From positions 26,879,393 to 26,943,392 of the forward strand of contig OX388350.1 of the NCBI GenBank assembly GCA_947579665.1: a stretch of DNA of 64,000 nt. The letters are read 5' to 3'. The notes below the pieces were generated by a model. That model saw only the letters and a program-made list of their open reading frames with translations. It did not search any database and was not told where the DNA came from. Source of the DNA: Sympetrum striolatum. Lineage: Eukaryota > Arthropoda > Insecta > Odonata > Libellulidae. Positions 14,001-26,870 of the stretch are shown piece after piece. How positions within the stretch are numbered: position 1 is the first letter of the stretch; every line of letters begins with the position of its first letter. Both the position numbers and the translations under genes were made by a program.

Positions 14001-14686
14001 GGATGTCTGAAGCTAAAAATTACGAAAAAATACGAACATAGAGGATATAATATTTTTAATCGATGTTTGTTCTACGCGCTAGCGATATTAAAGTTGTCGA
14101 TTAATGTTGCAATATATTCCTCTGGTTGAATTATTTAATATTCTGAAGCTTTTATTTCAGGAAAAGCTATTGAAATAGGAAATTTAATATAACATCACCA
14201 TGGAATTGGATTACTCTAAAACTGCGTATCAAGGAAAATATTCAAAACTAAATTCATTACTCAAGAGTCTCTTTATTTATTTATCTTTACAAGTTGAGAA
14301 TATTGATATTCAAGAGATAATCGTTCCCAGCGACTGGAATATTTTTTAAAGATTTCTTTGTTTGCCCATAAGAAAAATATCTTTTATCGATCTGATTTAC
14401 TTAAATTAAAATGAAGCTTTATATATGCACCAATATAAATTAATAGATGAATTTTATGTAATTTGAAATATTTTGTACTGATGAAATGACTTGAGGAATT
14501 ATGTATAATTTTCAGAGGAAAACGTTTTAAAAATATTTCCACTCTAATGCCTTTTATATTTCCTCCATACCTATGATTTTAATCAATAAATTGGGGTAGG
14601 TTGTACAAAATAAATAAATGCCAAAGTAATAAAAATATCAGTCTCATCGTACTGATACAAAAAAATGAAATCAAAATAAATCCTTG
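11012..14686. other. Non-coding, with islets at 11020-11420, 12470-12790 and 13490-13860
   Basis: Each islet is GC-richer than its surroundings and carries short open frames, often on both strands. I recognise no domain in any of them. The sequence between is AT-rich with dense stops. No RNA gene was seen. Confidence 0.45.
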
Positions 14687-14891
14687 GAAGAGAATAAGAA
14701 AACTGTATACTTCCACAAGATAATTTATTGCTACCAGTTTCACTAAATTTCTAGCATCTTCAGACACAGGAAATATCTACTTAAAATACTGTATGCTCCT
14801 TATTTCCTGCACCTGAAGATGCTAGAAATTTACTGTAACCGATCGCAATAAATTATCTTGTGGAAGTATACAAAGTTTGTTTATTCTCTTC
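14687..14891. mobile_element. Inverted-repeat element with GAAACTGG-type core
   Basis: The arms are about 90 bp, 14687 to about 14776 and about 14803 to 14891. The outer part shares GAAGAGAATAA and TATACTTCCACAAGATAATT; the inner part shares AAATTTCTAGCATCTTCAG. The centre is about 25 AT-rich bases. It therefore looks like a unit repeated head to head. The unit contains CTGAAGATG and GTGAAACTGGTAGCAATAAA followed by GTGGAAGTATAC. The core and terminal motifs match the elements at 27313 and, more weakly, 28638. No protein is encoded. Confidence 0.7.
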
Positions 14892-17319
14892 TATGATGGC
14901 CTACCAAGAAGAAGAAGAAAACACGCTGATTTTGTTATTAAATTCCATTTTCTATAATCTAATTCTAATTTAGAACAACTTGCTACATTATAAGGCTGCA
15001 TATTTTCACTGTTTACACCTCCGTGAAATAGATCAATATAGTTTCTTTTTAGTATTGCTATATCCGAATTTTACGCCCAGTGAATGGGTTAATCGCATCA
15101 GAAATCGACGCCACACCGTCACGGAATCGTTCTGTGACTAAAAGGATTGCTTCACGTTTAGCTTCCACATCGTCCTATCCGTTGAGTGTGAGTAAACCCA
15201 CTTTCACTATCGTCTCTCCGCAGTCCGTCCATTGTTTGAAGAGAGATTCCCACGTCTCCCACGTGTACGTTGCAGCGCTTTCAGAGGGAACGCGCTTTAT
15301 TCCTCGATGGCCATTTTCTGTCCTTAAGAGTAGAATTTGATTGAATAAATCAAAGGCTCCGTCAATCGGGAGGAAAATGTTACGTGCATACCTTGATTGT
15401 TTCAACGGAATTTCCGCGGGTGATATCTCAATATCAAGATTTGCAAACAGCCTACCTGCTCTGAGCTGACTGCTCAAACAGACTGACAGCAAGAATGAAA
15501 CATAAGCTGCCTTTAAAAGGTTTCAAAAATGCTCCAAACGACCCATTTTGAGTATAAATATTCAGATGTCCGAAGAAAGCATTATTGAAGAGTTATATGT
15601 GGAAATTTGGGGATTTGAAGAAAGTTTTTAATTGAATGCTCGATATTTTACCCTTTGATTGCTCTAATATGATTCAAGTTCAATTTTGTTTAATGAACTT
15701 ACTTCCATTCGCAGCATTGGGTAAGAATGGGTTTAATCCTTGTATTCTACGCAAATTACAATTCTTTTTCTACACAGCTTGAGTGTGTGTAAAAATCTCC
15801 CCTCTCTGAAAATGAATTTTTAAATATATGCTCGGAAAAATATTTTCCAAGATGATGATCTTTGAGTACGTTACTCTTTTCCATTCGCACTAAGAAGTAT
15901 TATTTATCGTTAGAGTAAGGTATTACACCGAAGTTTTTATATAAGTAATCAATGCTTTTTACTATAACTTAAGGCGAATTATGCATGAAATATTTAGATT
16001 GATAACAATTGACAAAACTCGCCCGTAACAAAAGTTTGAGGATAAAAAATGTGTTTAAAAACTGCCTGTGACTTACAAATAAGAGACTCAAAAGTATTAG
16101 AATAAGGCAGATGTTAGAAACGGATTGTAATTTCCTGAAATAGAGTTTTTTAAGTTATTGTTTAATTCTTTGAATGGTTATCTATGTAAGAAATACAAAT
16201 AATATGCATATGTATGCCTTCTTACATTCTCTTTTATCGATTTATTTTTAAAATCTGATCTTCTCTTGTATTTTGGTCAATAATATAGTTATAACCGCAT
16301 CTAACTACGTTATTTTCCGATAAATGCTATTAAAATAATGATAACGATGGACCAGAAGATGGACCGGTCGTGTAACTTGTGTTTTGTTAAAAATAAAATT
16401 TGTGGTAAAAGTACAAATCATTCTTGTGTTCTTCCTATTAAAATAATATTCATTGCTATAGCAATGGAATACAATGAAAGGAAGAAGATAAATTCTTTTT
16501 GAATGTTGCGTTACTTTCCTGTTTTCCGTAGAAGGGACTGTTTTGATGTTTACAAATCGATGTCATCTCCGAGAGAGCAACCTTATTTTTAGCATTTCCC
16601 GGAAAACCTAAGGCGGATTTTTCCCTTTAGGATGAAGCAATGTCAGTTGACGTTTAGTCTCTGCCGTCATGTGGGAATACCCCTGCGTAGATGCAGGTTT
16701 CAAGTCCATTCAGGAACGGAGCCCAACTGGGACTCGTAGGTGGAGGGGAGGGAGATAGTGGAGTGAGAGGAGGTTGCGGAGGTCGATAGTCGAGCCCTCT
16801 TCTGAATTATCCAGCGAGCGAAAGGGGTGGGGCCTTAGGGCGTGTTTCGGCCTGGAAAGAGACAGAATGGTTTGTCTCCTGGCGACTTGCCTACCAAAGA
16901 TTCCAATAGCTCTTAATATTAGACACTCTCCTCTCGTTGACTTTTGGATTTGCAGGAATGTCGGTGGGGCCGCAAATGTTTTTCCCATTCTTTTGTGCAT
17001 CTAAAGGAAGGCCTCCCGAAGGCATTCTGGGTCCATCCCTTTTTTGCCGATGCTGTTTTCTTTGTGCCCCTGCTTCTCGTTTGGCAAATGGACGTTTTAT
17101 GTCCGTTCTTTTTTTCGAAATTCCGAAAACATGCGCGCACGCAGTTTTACGGGCGCGTGAGGTCGTTTCATATTTTGAATCGCCTTCGAGGGCATAAAAG
17201 AGGAAGGAATTTGGGATTGGCATAATTTGGAAATTTAATGTGCGTTCGTGTGTGTATCAAGGGATCGGAAATGGGACGTTTTCGTCCCTCCTGTGAATTT
17301 CTGCTCACTCCCTATATGG
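14892..17319. other. Non-coding, with islets at 15080-15500 and 16540-17300
   Basis: Both islets carry overlapping open frames of up to about 110 codons on both strands without recognisable domains. The frames in 16710-17225 are mirror images of each other on the two strands, as expected from a stop-poor GC-rich segment. No gene is called. Confidence 0.45.
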
Positions 17320-17395
17320 GTTAGATGGAAGAAGAGACTTTTAAGTCTCAATCTCGACCAAATAAAGACGATTTATTATTATTATTATTATATAG
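17320..17395 (+). mobile_element. LINE-like 3' tail, copy 1
   Basis: A block containing GAAGAAGAGACTTTTAAGTC and CCAAATAAAGACGATTTATT leads into a (TTA)n tail. A second, inverted copy lies at 61078-61135. The combination of a unique 3' block and a trinucleotide tail is typical of 5'-truncated non-LTR retrotransposons or SINEs. The clade is unknown. Confidence 0.45.
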
Positions 17396-20300
17396 TCACA
17401 TTTACCTTTCCTCTTTTATTGATACAATTATAGCTTCTTTGGTTCTCTTATCGTACGTTATTCCCTAAAAACCGGTGGAAAAGTATGTTTCATGTAGTCG
17501 CTAGGTTATCGAGCCGAAAAATTAACTTCCACCTGATAGTAGTATTGCTATAGAAATAGAGACGGTGTTCATATGATGAAAGAGATCAGTAAACTATTCG
17601 AGATACATTCAAAGAATGTATTTTATAATAAAAAATATTTAAGAATAAAAATATATAGCCTCGTAAACTTCTCATTTGAGAACTTTCCTTTTCATAGTAG
17701 TAGAATTTATAACATTCTCAATCTTTGTGAGAGTTCGTAAATTAAATTAAATATGTTAAAGAGAGTTTTTGGATAGTTACATACAGTTAACACTTATATA
17801 TATAGAGAGTAAATAAAAAAATGTACATTTTGTTAATAAGGATATTGCTAGAAAAATGTGTTTTTTCTGTAACAAAATTATCACACTGATTGTAAAATTG
17901 ATTCAAGCGATTTGCATGTATTCCATAACTAATTATTACATTTATCTAATTTAAATCACCGCTTTTTCTTTCAACAGGGTCACTTTTACGATAATTTTAG
18001 TGATTACGTTCTAGAAAAAGGATTTATCCAGTTAAAAAAAGAAAAAGAAAAGTGAGACCTTTCTTGATTTGGGTAGATATATTAATATATCATAATATAT
18101 AATCAATCGAAGAAGCTTACTTCATGAAAACTTTAATATATCTCTGTAATCAATCATTTCACAGCTAAAATAATCTAATTTCGTAATAAGCTGACGCTAA
18201 TTATTCATACATTAATAAAATTTCATTGTAATAACCTGTTTAGTTATGCAAAACTAATTTAGCGTTCTCCTCGAAGTATGCTGATAATACAATACTCCCA
18301 TAAGCTCAAAATTCTCGATAGCGGAGACCCAATTTACCACTTCTGTGAGGAGTGTTGTACCCTAGATTAAATATATTTATAGAGTTGTGCACTCTAGTAG
18401 GTATCTAAGGTATTGAGGGCTTAAATGAAAAGCTGCTCGACTCACGAAGGAATTACTGCACTTCTGCTGGGTTTATGTGGGAATAATTAAAGCATCTACA
18501 GGGGGATTCCTGGGCGTTAGTTAATCTCCTAATATATATTGAAGGGTCATTCGTGCCCAAAGTTCATCCTCACACATTACAGAGGCTTCCGCCGTTATTA
18601 CATTCCATTATAGATTTGTGTTCCTTCCACCCCCTTGACCCTCCGAAGGGTATTCTCGATTCTTCTTTAATTGATATCCATTCAAAGAGAAAATTTACCG
18701 TGGAGACCTTTAGAACGAAGAAACTCGTTAATTAGCTTTTCTTTCAGATGTAGTCGTTTATCATTTTGTTGAATTTGCTGGTTTTTCCTCAAAATTATGA
18801 AATCGAAATGTTTCCTTTACCTTAAAATGTGAGAAGGTAATTTACTAAATTCATTACATTTTTATATTACTCTACAGAATACTTTTATACATCTATCTCT
18901 TTCGACAAGAAAGTGTTAATTTATCATTCAATATCGTGAATTACATTTCGTAATGAAAGACCAACATCCAATTAGGGATCGTGTTTGAAAACATCCTATC
19001 CTAAATTAAAACGAATTTTTATAATGCAAAAAAATATAAAGGTAATGAAGGAAAAAAGTATAGTCCTCCGTTGAATAATTGAGAAGAGAAATGCGTTTTT
19101 TACGTGCTAACCTAAGTATATTTTTGCTTATCAATTAAAGCTTGTTTCAAATTGTATGCTAATCTATTTCAATTGTGTTGGTAGAAATCTTTTTCAGTAC
19201 CGTAGTTGATCAAAATATAAATTATTACTTTACCAGTTTTAGTTTGCTGATTTATTTACCGTGATTGAGATACTCCAACTGACATCAGTATTTGTACTAG
19301 TATCTTTTAAGCCGATTACTGACATATGGCTAGAAGGATTTTGTAAAATAATTATAAGTAAAGGGATTTCCTTTAAGCTACGAACTTAACGAAAAGTTGA
19401 AAAGTTATTATTTGTTTGTCATTCTATTCTCTCGCAACAAGACGCGGGGATAAGTTGTCACTGTTAATTTTCATTTCACCTTTTAAACAGAATATAAATC
19501 ATATCTTAATAAATAACAGAGGATTTGATTTAAAAAATCACAAACACAATGTGTGCTACAATAAACCACATTATAATTTGGTTTTCTGTAGCATAATTAC
19601 GTAATGCATATTTATTATTAACATTATTATGTGCAAGTGTTAATTTCAGGGAACTACAAAACTCGCCCTCCACCTTCCAAATAATTACAGCTACGCTCAG
19701 GTTTAAGTTCGTCTAAGTTTACCAATAATGAAGTTGCTTCTCACCAAAGGTCGTGGGCTGAGATGAATGGAGGCGAACGCTGTGAATCAGTCAAAGTTCG
19801 CGGATCCTACGCAGAACTCTGCTTCTTTTGCAAGCGATTGCTCAAAAATCTTGGTATTTACAAAGAGCGAGCGAAGAAATGCGAAACCAAAGGTGGCCTT
19901 TACTCTTCAGATAATAGAAGGGGCTTTGAGGCCGAAAATTCCATTCTTGTCCTATTTCGAAAATTTAAGCTGAAAATTTTTAAATTTACCTACAGATGTC
20001 TATAGAATCTTTTTTCTGTGATTAGTGTTTCGACTAAGCATTAATTCGATAGTTTATTGGGCAGAATTTCATTCATTAACATATAATTTATATCATCTAA
20101 ACCCCTATCTTTCAAGAACCATCGAAAATTGATAAGTGAGCTCTCTTACCCGATCTTGATTTTTATTTACTGGATACTATATAGGAGGAAATAACCATAA
20201 GCAAAACTCATCTCTTTACTTGCACTATTGCACTTATTTAGTATTTCCTCTATATGGATAATGAAATGATACTGGTGTGTGGAAAGGCAAACGGAATACA

Positions 20301-20479
20301 AGGACGGGTAACTTATTATGTCTGTTATTATTATGAACAAAATTAAAGCAGATGCTTAACATGCACTGTGTGTTTGTATAAATATTGATATGTAGTTGTA
20401 TTTAACTGTAATTTTAATATTTTTTTGGTACTCTATATCTATTAAACTCTTCTTATTATTTTCCTATAATTTTACTGTA
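17396..20479. other. AT-rich non-coding sequence
   Basis: One small GC-richer segment at about 19740-19960 has two overlapping open frames of no recognised type. No RNA gene, tandem array or long inverted repeat was noticed. Confidence 0.45.
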
Positions 20480-20715
20480 GATTACCTAAATGGAACCTGC
20501 TGACAAGCATTTTTCTTAGCAGGACCAGACTGTTCTGTTTCTATGTAAGTTTGGGCTGTGTATGATAACCTATTCTTTGTATTTTATATATGTATTTTTT
20601 TTCTTTCATTGTTGGTTATTTTACTGTTGTATTTTTTAAAATTGTATTGAATATTGTATTGAATAATTATTATCTCATGTATATAATTGAATTATTATTA
20701 TTAAAAAAATAAAGC
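20480..20715 (+). mobile_element. Possible LINE 3' UTR with ATT-rich tail
   Basis: A T-rich stretch with GCTGACAAGC, TTTTTCTTAGCAGGACCAG and repeated TTGTATTG strings ends in ATTATTATTATTAAAAAAAT. Layout and composition resemble the 3' UTR of an insect non-LTR element, but no coding remnant precedes it, so this is a suggestion only. Confidence 0.3.
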
Positions 20716-20830
20716 AGATACTATAATAGTAGTTATTACTATTATTTTAATTAATACTATAATAGTATTAAATAATACTATAATAGTAGTTATTACTATA
20801 TATTACTACATAACTATTATAGTAGTTTGT
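20716..20830. repeat. Low-complexity repeat rich in ACTATAATAGTA
   Basis: ATACTATAATAGTA and related strings recur at least four times in direct and inverted orientation, giving an AT-only segment able to fold on itself. It directly follows the candidate LINE tail. Confidence 0.6.
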
Positions 20831-20924
20831 CCTCAGCATATAAATAGTATCCATGATCACATTAATAGATAAATTACTGTATTCATAGAATAGTAGATGT
20901 ACCCAGTATCTCGGAATGCACGAA

Positions 20925-21040
20925 CTATAATAATACAACACAGAGCAATGGGAATGTGAAAGGAAAGTAGAAGACCAGAGTTCGAATCCTATTCATGTTC
21001 ATATTATTAACTTTTGTTCATTCTTGTATTTTAAGACTAG
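20925..21040 (+). mobile_element. tRNA-derived SINE (family A), degraded copy
   Basis: A B-box-like GAGTTCGAATCCT lies near 20979, preceded by AGAAGACCA and followed by ATTCATGTTCATATTATTA. The minus-strand copy at 57372-57530 reads GAGACCTGGGTTCGAGTCCC followed by ATTCATGTCGATATTTATTA, so the two align through and beyond the B box. The A-box side is poorly preserved. Confidence 0.5.
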
Positions 21041-23215
21041 GAAACTTTATTTTAAGGCTATGAAATGTATAGCTGTAAAAGTTTGCGCAAAGTTATTACC
21101 TTTCTTGGAGAATGATAATTCAGATTATTACGTGGTCCAAAGTTTCACTACTTGTTTTAAGAAATGTGCGTATTCCCAGCTTTTCGTTCTATTTAATCTT
21201 TCCGATTCTATTTAAACTGTCCGATTTTTTCATATTTTACTTCATCTAACCATGGTACTTACAATCTATTGACCCCTATTTTTCAAGACATTTACGTTTT
21301 CTCAAAAATTAAGAATCAGAGCGTGAGTGCACATATTCTTCGTTTTTTATTACGGTTCGAAAGGAAAGAGCAACGCAGTTCACCGAGTGCTGCCTTTATC
21401 CGATGGGTCCCACATACTAGATGAGTACACCAGATGTGGTCTAATGCGGACTAGAATCACCTCCCGACTTTCTCAACGGTGAATCTAGGAGCTTCGATGA
21501 GTGCACTTACCGCCCTTAGAATGGAACTGCATGCTTAGAGGCAGCCGGGGATCGATTTTCGATAGATTGCTCTCTGCGAGTTGGCACAGCTTGTAAAAAA
21601 GTACATTACCGCAAAATGTAGCGACTTTTCATTTTGCGAACCTGGTTCTGCATCTTGTGCTTTCCTTCCAATTTCATTTATTCACGAAGCATTTTACAAT
21701 TTATCTTATAATATTGTGGAAATATGACTTTATTCTTACGAATCTAGAACTCGTATTATTGTTAAGGGACTTAGTTAGCCGAATTGGGACTTTTCTTTAG
21801 GTACCTCCTATCGTTAAACGTTGATTGCTTTTTAATTGTTCTCCTTTTTACTGCTCAATAAATTCTAAAGTACCCAAAAATAATTACCTTAACAGATGAA
21901 CAAACGCTTACTCGTGATACTAAATATATTCCTAAAATACCACTTTTCTTCCTGTGGATAAAAGAGAAATATTTACGATATTGCAGGTTTCACTGCCGTA
22001 AATAATTGAAATATTTAAAAGCTTAGCTTGACAGAAACCATTTTGGACATCATCCACGACAAAGAAAAAGGTATATACTATTGAAGATTAATGATATCTG
22101 CAAACACAAACTGGAGAATAAGGAACTCAAAGTACGGGAATATCTTACCTCAACCAGCGAATTCTATTCAGAGAATTAAGTTAAGTAAATTAATTACTAT
22201 TAAGTGGAAAGAAATGAATATGGTCAGGCGTTACTTTGTAGAAAGCCGATGAAGTAACGAAAGAAGGTGATGAACGTATTTTTATTCAAGGATATCGCAT
22301 TATTAACGGTCTTCTTTCGAAGAATATGTCATCCGAAGAATTTATCGTTCGGATAATTTGTTCTCGAAGAATTAGCTTTTGAAGAATTCGTTTTCGAATA
22401 TTTTTTAAACTCACAGCAAATCAGCTTGTCCTCTCAAATAATATATATCAAGCTCTTTCATTGTAAATGCAAATGCAAATCATTTACGGGCGTGTATTGG
22501 AGTTTACATCGGCGAGCAACGACACAGGGAATTCTGAAGGTTCCTCTAATATTCAAAAAAAATATTTTTCTTGCCTCCATTCATTCCCATGTGTGTGAAT
22601 GAATGCATGGCAGCAATATGGCGGGCGAGCGATGATTTTAAAACGATTCGGGGGGGAGAGAGAGAGGACACCATAGAGATGGAGATGAAAAAAAACAAAT
22701 GATACTCGCGTACCTTATTATCGTCCCGAAAAACGTCCGCCCCTCCGCTTTGCGTCCCATCTCCAGCCGCCATCAAATTCCTGTTTATTCAAATAAGAGG
22801 AGAGCAGAGATCTCTCGATATAATTTCCTCGCTTGCACCGTTTTCCCCCCGCAAACAGTTGATGAAAAAAGTTCCCCGCGATCGTGCTCTTCCCTTATGC
22901 TTTCGATTAGAAAAAAGGGGGCGTTGGTGGATTTCGCCGCGGGATTGCGGGAAAAAGAGAGAGGTAAAAGAAGATGGTGCGGTGAGGATTACAGTGGATT
23001 ACCACCGATAAGGGATTTGCATTTTTCGGGCACGACCGCCATGGACTAGCGGTTTTATGTCGGAGGAAGGAAATGGAGCGGGGAGTAAATGCGTCCTCCT
23101 ATAGGAGTCACCCAACAGTGGAGAAAAGGGAAAAAAGCTTTCTATGTCACTGTCGCTTTCTGCGATTTTTTTCTATATTATGAGATATCCGCTCTCTACA
23201 CAGTGGATGATTGTG
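21041..23215. other. Non-coding, with islets at 21330-21560 and 22490-23100
   Basis: The 22490-23100 islet has open frames on both strands (76 and 116 codons) without a recognised domain. Around 22316-22406 the string GAAGAATT and its variants recur at irregular spacing. No gene or RNA was identified. Confidence 0.45.
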
Positions 23216-23676
23216 GTTAATAAACCGCTAAAATATAAATCGAAGTTTATAAACGCTAAGGTACAAATCAAAGATTATAAACCACTAAAATATAAATTTT
23301 AGATTGTTAACCGCTAAAATATAAATTAAAGATTATAAACGCTAAAATATAAATTAAACTTTATAAATCGCTAAAATATAAATTTAACATTATTAACCAC
23401 TAAAATATTAATTAAAGATTGTTAACCGCTAAAATATAAATTAAAGATTATAAACGCTAAAATATAAACTAAACTTTATAAATCGCTAAAATATAAATTT
23501 AACATTATTAACCACTAAAATATAAATTAAAGATTGTTAACCACTAAAATATAAATTTATGATTATAAGCGGCTAAAATATAAACTTAAGGTTATAAAAT
23601 GCTAAAATATAAATTTAAAGTTAAAAACCGCTAAAATTTTAATTCAAGGTCCCTAATAGCTAAAATATAAATTTCC
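23216..23676. repeat. 28-bp minisatellite, about 16 units, with a four-unit higher-order period
   Basis: The unit is CCGCTAAAATATAAATTAAA plus about eight variable bases such as GATTATAAA. I count 16 units. Variants alternate in a fixed order (CCGCT, ACGCT, TCGCT, CCACT), so GATTGTTAACC recurs at 23303, 23417 and 23532, a higher-order period of about 114-115 bp. Units near both ends are more divergent. No coding potential was seen. Confidence 0.85.
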
Positions 23677-24199
23677 CTACATTATTCAGCCCAAAGTCCG
23701 ATTTTAACCTCCACCCCGTCACCATTAGCCGAAAAAAAAAAACATCTGAAGAGAGAGTGAGGCATAATAATCTAGATGAGGCACGATGTGTTTTGACCCC
23801 GCTTTCCTCATTGAATTCTATAAATGGAGGTTGTGAATTTCTCAACTGATTCGCTTATGTTGCCAGTTTGGCAGCTGGTTGGTTCCTAAGTCCCTCAATC
23901 ATTAGCTACCATACATTTTTTGACGAGTTGGTATGAGGCGAATAGAATGGATGAAGAGTAAGGTAGTTGAGCCATACTTTTCTTCATAAAGCAGAATGTT
24001 ACGAGTGGAAAAATCAGCTGTTGCAGAAGTGATATTGAATAGTGAAGAGCAATTTAATTATATGAATATAAAAATATCCTATATAATGAAAAACACTTTT
24101 TAGAGCATTCAATAAGGAAAGATTTAACTGAATTACTCTATTCCTCTGTGAGAGATTTTAAGTTAAAATTATTCAACTATCTCTTAGCTGATGATGTTT
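23677..24199. other. AT-rich non-coding sequence
   Basis: No gene, RNA or repeat was recognised. A short string, GAAGTGATATTGAATAG near 24025, resembles the dispersed repeat at 28744 and 32253. Confidence 0.4.
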
Positions 24200-24486
24200 A
24201 ACGAGTATTTTGTGTTAGACGAGTTGCATCTCGTTTTTTCTCCTCTCTTATTGTCTATCTTTAAGCTCTACATTCTCTGTTTACTTATGTTGTGTTTTTC
24301 CTTATTTTGTATTTTTGTATTTCCACATATTTTGTAAATATCGGTGCATTCTTATAATCTTTCGATTTACCACATATTTTTGTATTTCTGTCGTGATTGT
24401 TTTTTTATTTGTTTTTGTTCTCTGAGCAATTTTGTGTTGCTCTATTGGAATCTACCCAGAGCATATCAAATTATTATTATTATTCA
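24200..24486 (+). mobile_element. Possible LINE 3' UTR with (ATT)n tail
   Basis: A strongly T-rich strand with repeated TTTTGTATTT strings is followed by CTACCCAGAGCATATCAAAT and a (TTA)n tail. This resembles 3' UTRs of insect non-LTR elements that end in trinucleotide tails. No coding remnant adjoins it. Confidence 0.35.
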
Positions 24487-26210
24487 TATTTCAGTAACTT
24501 CCGAATTTTCGCAGCTATAAACAAAATACGAAAAAAAGTCAATGAAATACAATTTTCTCAATCGTAAAAAAAGAGGTAAGAAAAATTATTTACATTAATA
24601 TTACGTCAGAAATGCTATATTTCATACGATTGCTTATTAAACTTGTAATTTACTTTTTGGTTTTTCAATGTTTTTATTTAATTGTTTGTTTTACTATTTT
24701 CTTCTTTCAAAACACTCCTATATGGACTTAAAACAGAATTCAATTTCTCCCATAGTAATACTTTTTTCTCGATGTTTTGCTATTTACTGTCTCGAGTAGA
24801 AGCAGAGTAATTTCTATGAAATATGCTCCTTTCTCTTCTTCAATTTAAATTGATTTGACAAGTCCTTCGTCTATTAATATTCTAATTTTAATTAAAACTT
24901 TGTTTCCATCCTATTACATTTCATTTCATTATCTTAAAAAAACTAACTAAAATTTCACTCAATTTTTGCATTTAATTGAATTTGTAAAGGATTTTTTCGT
25001 GAATTGCGTTTTCACTACAGTATTTCTATGCAAAATTGTATTAGTATCAGAGAAGATTCCATTTGATATCTTTTATTATTATTTGTAGTCTTGCTCTGGA
25101 CTCCATTGATGATATTTTCTTGCAGAATATTTTTTTTCTCAAACATTTCCAAGAATCCTTTTATTCTTCAACTCTTGCAATATGTCTTACCTCTCTCAAT
25201 TCTAATTAAGTTCTTTTCTTGGGAATTTATTAACATTGACGTAGGGTTATATGGAATGAGGGAGTTTTCTACATCAATCCGTCCGACTGAAAACATTGCT
25301 CATTAATTTATTTTCGGAAATTATTATTAAATTTCTTTGCTTCTAGAGAATTAAGCAAATTTAAGGTTTTAAAATCTGACATTGACATCAACTCAAATTT
25401 GGGTATGTGTTCGACCGCTTTATTCATATATAAGGGTTTTTTTCAAAACTTGGTTCGAACTTAGCGCCCTCCTTCAATTTTTTATCAGTAGCATTTGCTT
25501 GAAAAGGAAGTTCTCTTTTAATATGTTTCCTCCTTGCTTGGGGCTGTTTTCTTGACGAATTCTCCCCATTCTCTTGCCACATCCGGCGGAAAGCATACTT
25601 TCCCTTACAAAATCTGTCTTATATATTGAATTTATTTCTTTAAAAATATATAAACAATGATTGCTGAATCTCATTCGTACGGGTTTTGTGGTAATGGAAG
25701 AGTTAAGGTAAAATTCGTAGCCGATATATGACACTTAGGTTTTACTCATGTATCAGCATTGCGGTATGTATGATACCGATAAATACCTAAGTCTTCCAAA
25801 AGATGGGAATGCTCTGGTTGTAAACCGTTATAAGAAATTTTCTGCAAAAATGGATGGTATCATTAAACAATCAACATTTACGAGCTCAACATTACATTTG
25901 GATATGATCAACAGTTTTCATTCCTTGCCCACTAATTGAGTTCTAGCTTCACACCATCAGTTTTTAGCCAACTTCTTCATTAATATGTTTCATTAAATCA
26001 TCACTTCATCAACTTCACCAAATTTCTGTCTTTAATTATATTCATTTTGGTTCTGTTTCTGTTATTCTTGGGAAGAACTTGAGAACTCCATGATGAGTAA
26101 TTCCATGTTGACTTAGGAAGACCATGCTAATGCTTCTAATACTCCAAATTTTTCATAAATTTCATAAGGAAAAAGGTTAAGGTAACTTTGCACATAAGGG
26201 CGTGCACCAA
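24487..26210. other. AT-rich non-coding sequence
   Basis: Only short open frames without recognisable domains are present. No RNA gene or long repeat was seen. Confidence 0.45.
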
Positions 26211-26302
26211 GAAAAATTCCCAAGGAAAAACGGACTTGAAAACAAATTTTCCCGGCCCCGTTCGACTTTTTTCAAGTCCGGTTTTCCTTATGAATTTTTA
26301 TT
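26211..26302. repeat. Hairpin of about 30-bp arms
   Basis: AAGGAAAAACGGACTTGAAAA on the left (from about 26222) is mirrored by TTTTTTCAAGTCCGGTTTTC on the right (from about 26268). Flanking AAAAATTC and GAATTTTT extend the match, with a few mismatches. The loop is about 25 bases and GC-rich. It lies about 90 bp from the end of the mariner remnant but does not have the position expected of a mariner terminal repeat. It could be a small MITE. Confidence 0.55.
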
Positions 26303-26389
26303 ATATTTTGTCGTAAAATGATAAATATTGAGCTGCATATGATGAGCTCGATAATAATGATCATTAATAAATCATTTACTAGATGTTAA

Positions 26390-26870
26390 TAGCTTGAACA
26401 ATGCAAGACGAGCGGTGGGTCAGGCATTTTTCCCATCTCAACACTGGGTTCGCAGAATCGGCTATTCGGTCTCGGAACGGCTGTTGGAGAGCGTCCTTGC
26501 TTCGTCGTCGCACGTGAACCTCAGCGCTGACAGTAACTTCTTCAGGGGGAGGGAACACGAAGTAATCACGGCAGCGAGGTCGAGACTTTACGGTGCACGC
26601 TCCAGAATCTCCCATCCGAGACATCTCGATGGTCCTGAACGCCGCGCGAGGCATTGTCGTGCAGAACCACAATGTTCGCCTCGAGAATCCCTTTTTTGCG
26701 ACGTAGCAGTGCGGCACAATAGCTGTCAGCGTTGATGGCGTCCGCTCGTTGCATGAAATCCGGTGGGAGTGGTCTTCGGCCATCCCAGAAGACCGTCAAC
26801 TACAACCTTCTCTCATAATGGCGTTCTACGGGATTTTTCCGTGGTAGTCGGGAGTGAGATTCTGGGGCAA
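26390..26870 (-). pseudogene. Mariner transposase remnant
   Basis: On the minus strand the frame starting near 26799 reads TVFWDGRRPLPPDFM, then INADSYCAALLRRKK and, further on, a VVLHDNA string. These match the conserved centre of mariner (IS630/Tc1/mariner) transposases, which cut and paste DNA with a D,D(34)D catalytic triad. HDNA holds the second catalytic aspartate. The SPDLAPSD block that normally follows and carries the third aspartate is missing. Sequence resembling the C-terminal end (RWEKC near 26420-26450) continues in another frame. Upstream, the N-terminal half is broken by stops. An internal deletion plus frameshifts make this a dead fragment. Its terminal repeats were not found. 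The element belongs to an old, inactive insertion. Confidence 0.7.

Noticed and set aside
16710..17225. Cluster of overlapping open frames on both strands
   Set aside because: Frames mirror each other in a stop-poor GC-rich segment; no domain, start context or splice sites support a gene.
22316..22406. Repeated GAAGAATT strings as a tandem repeat
   Set aside because: Spacing is irregular and the strings are short; not a convincing array.
23216..23676. CRISPR-like array (28-bp repeating unit)
   Set aside because: Units are contiguous with no unique spacers, and the surrounding elements are clearly eukaryotic; it is a minisatellite.
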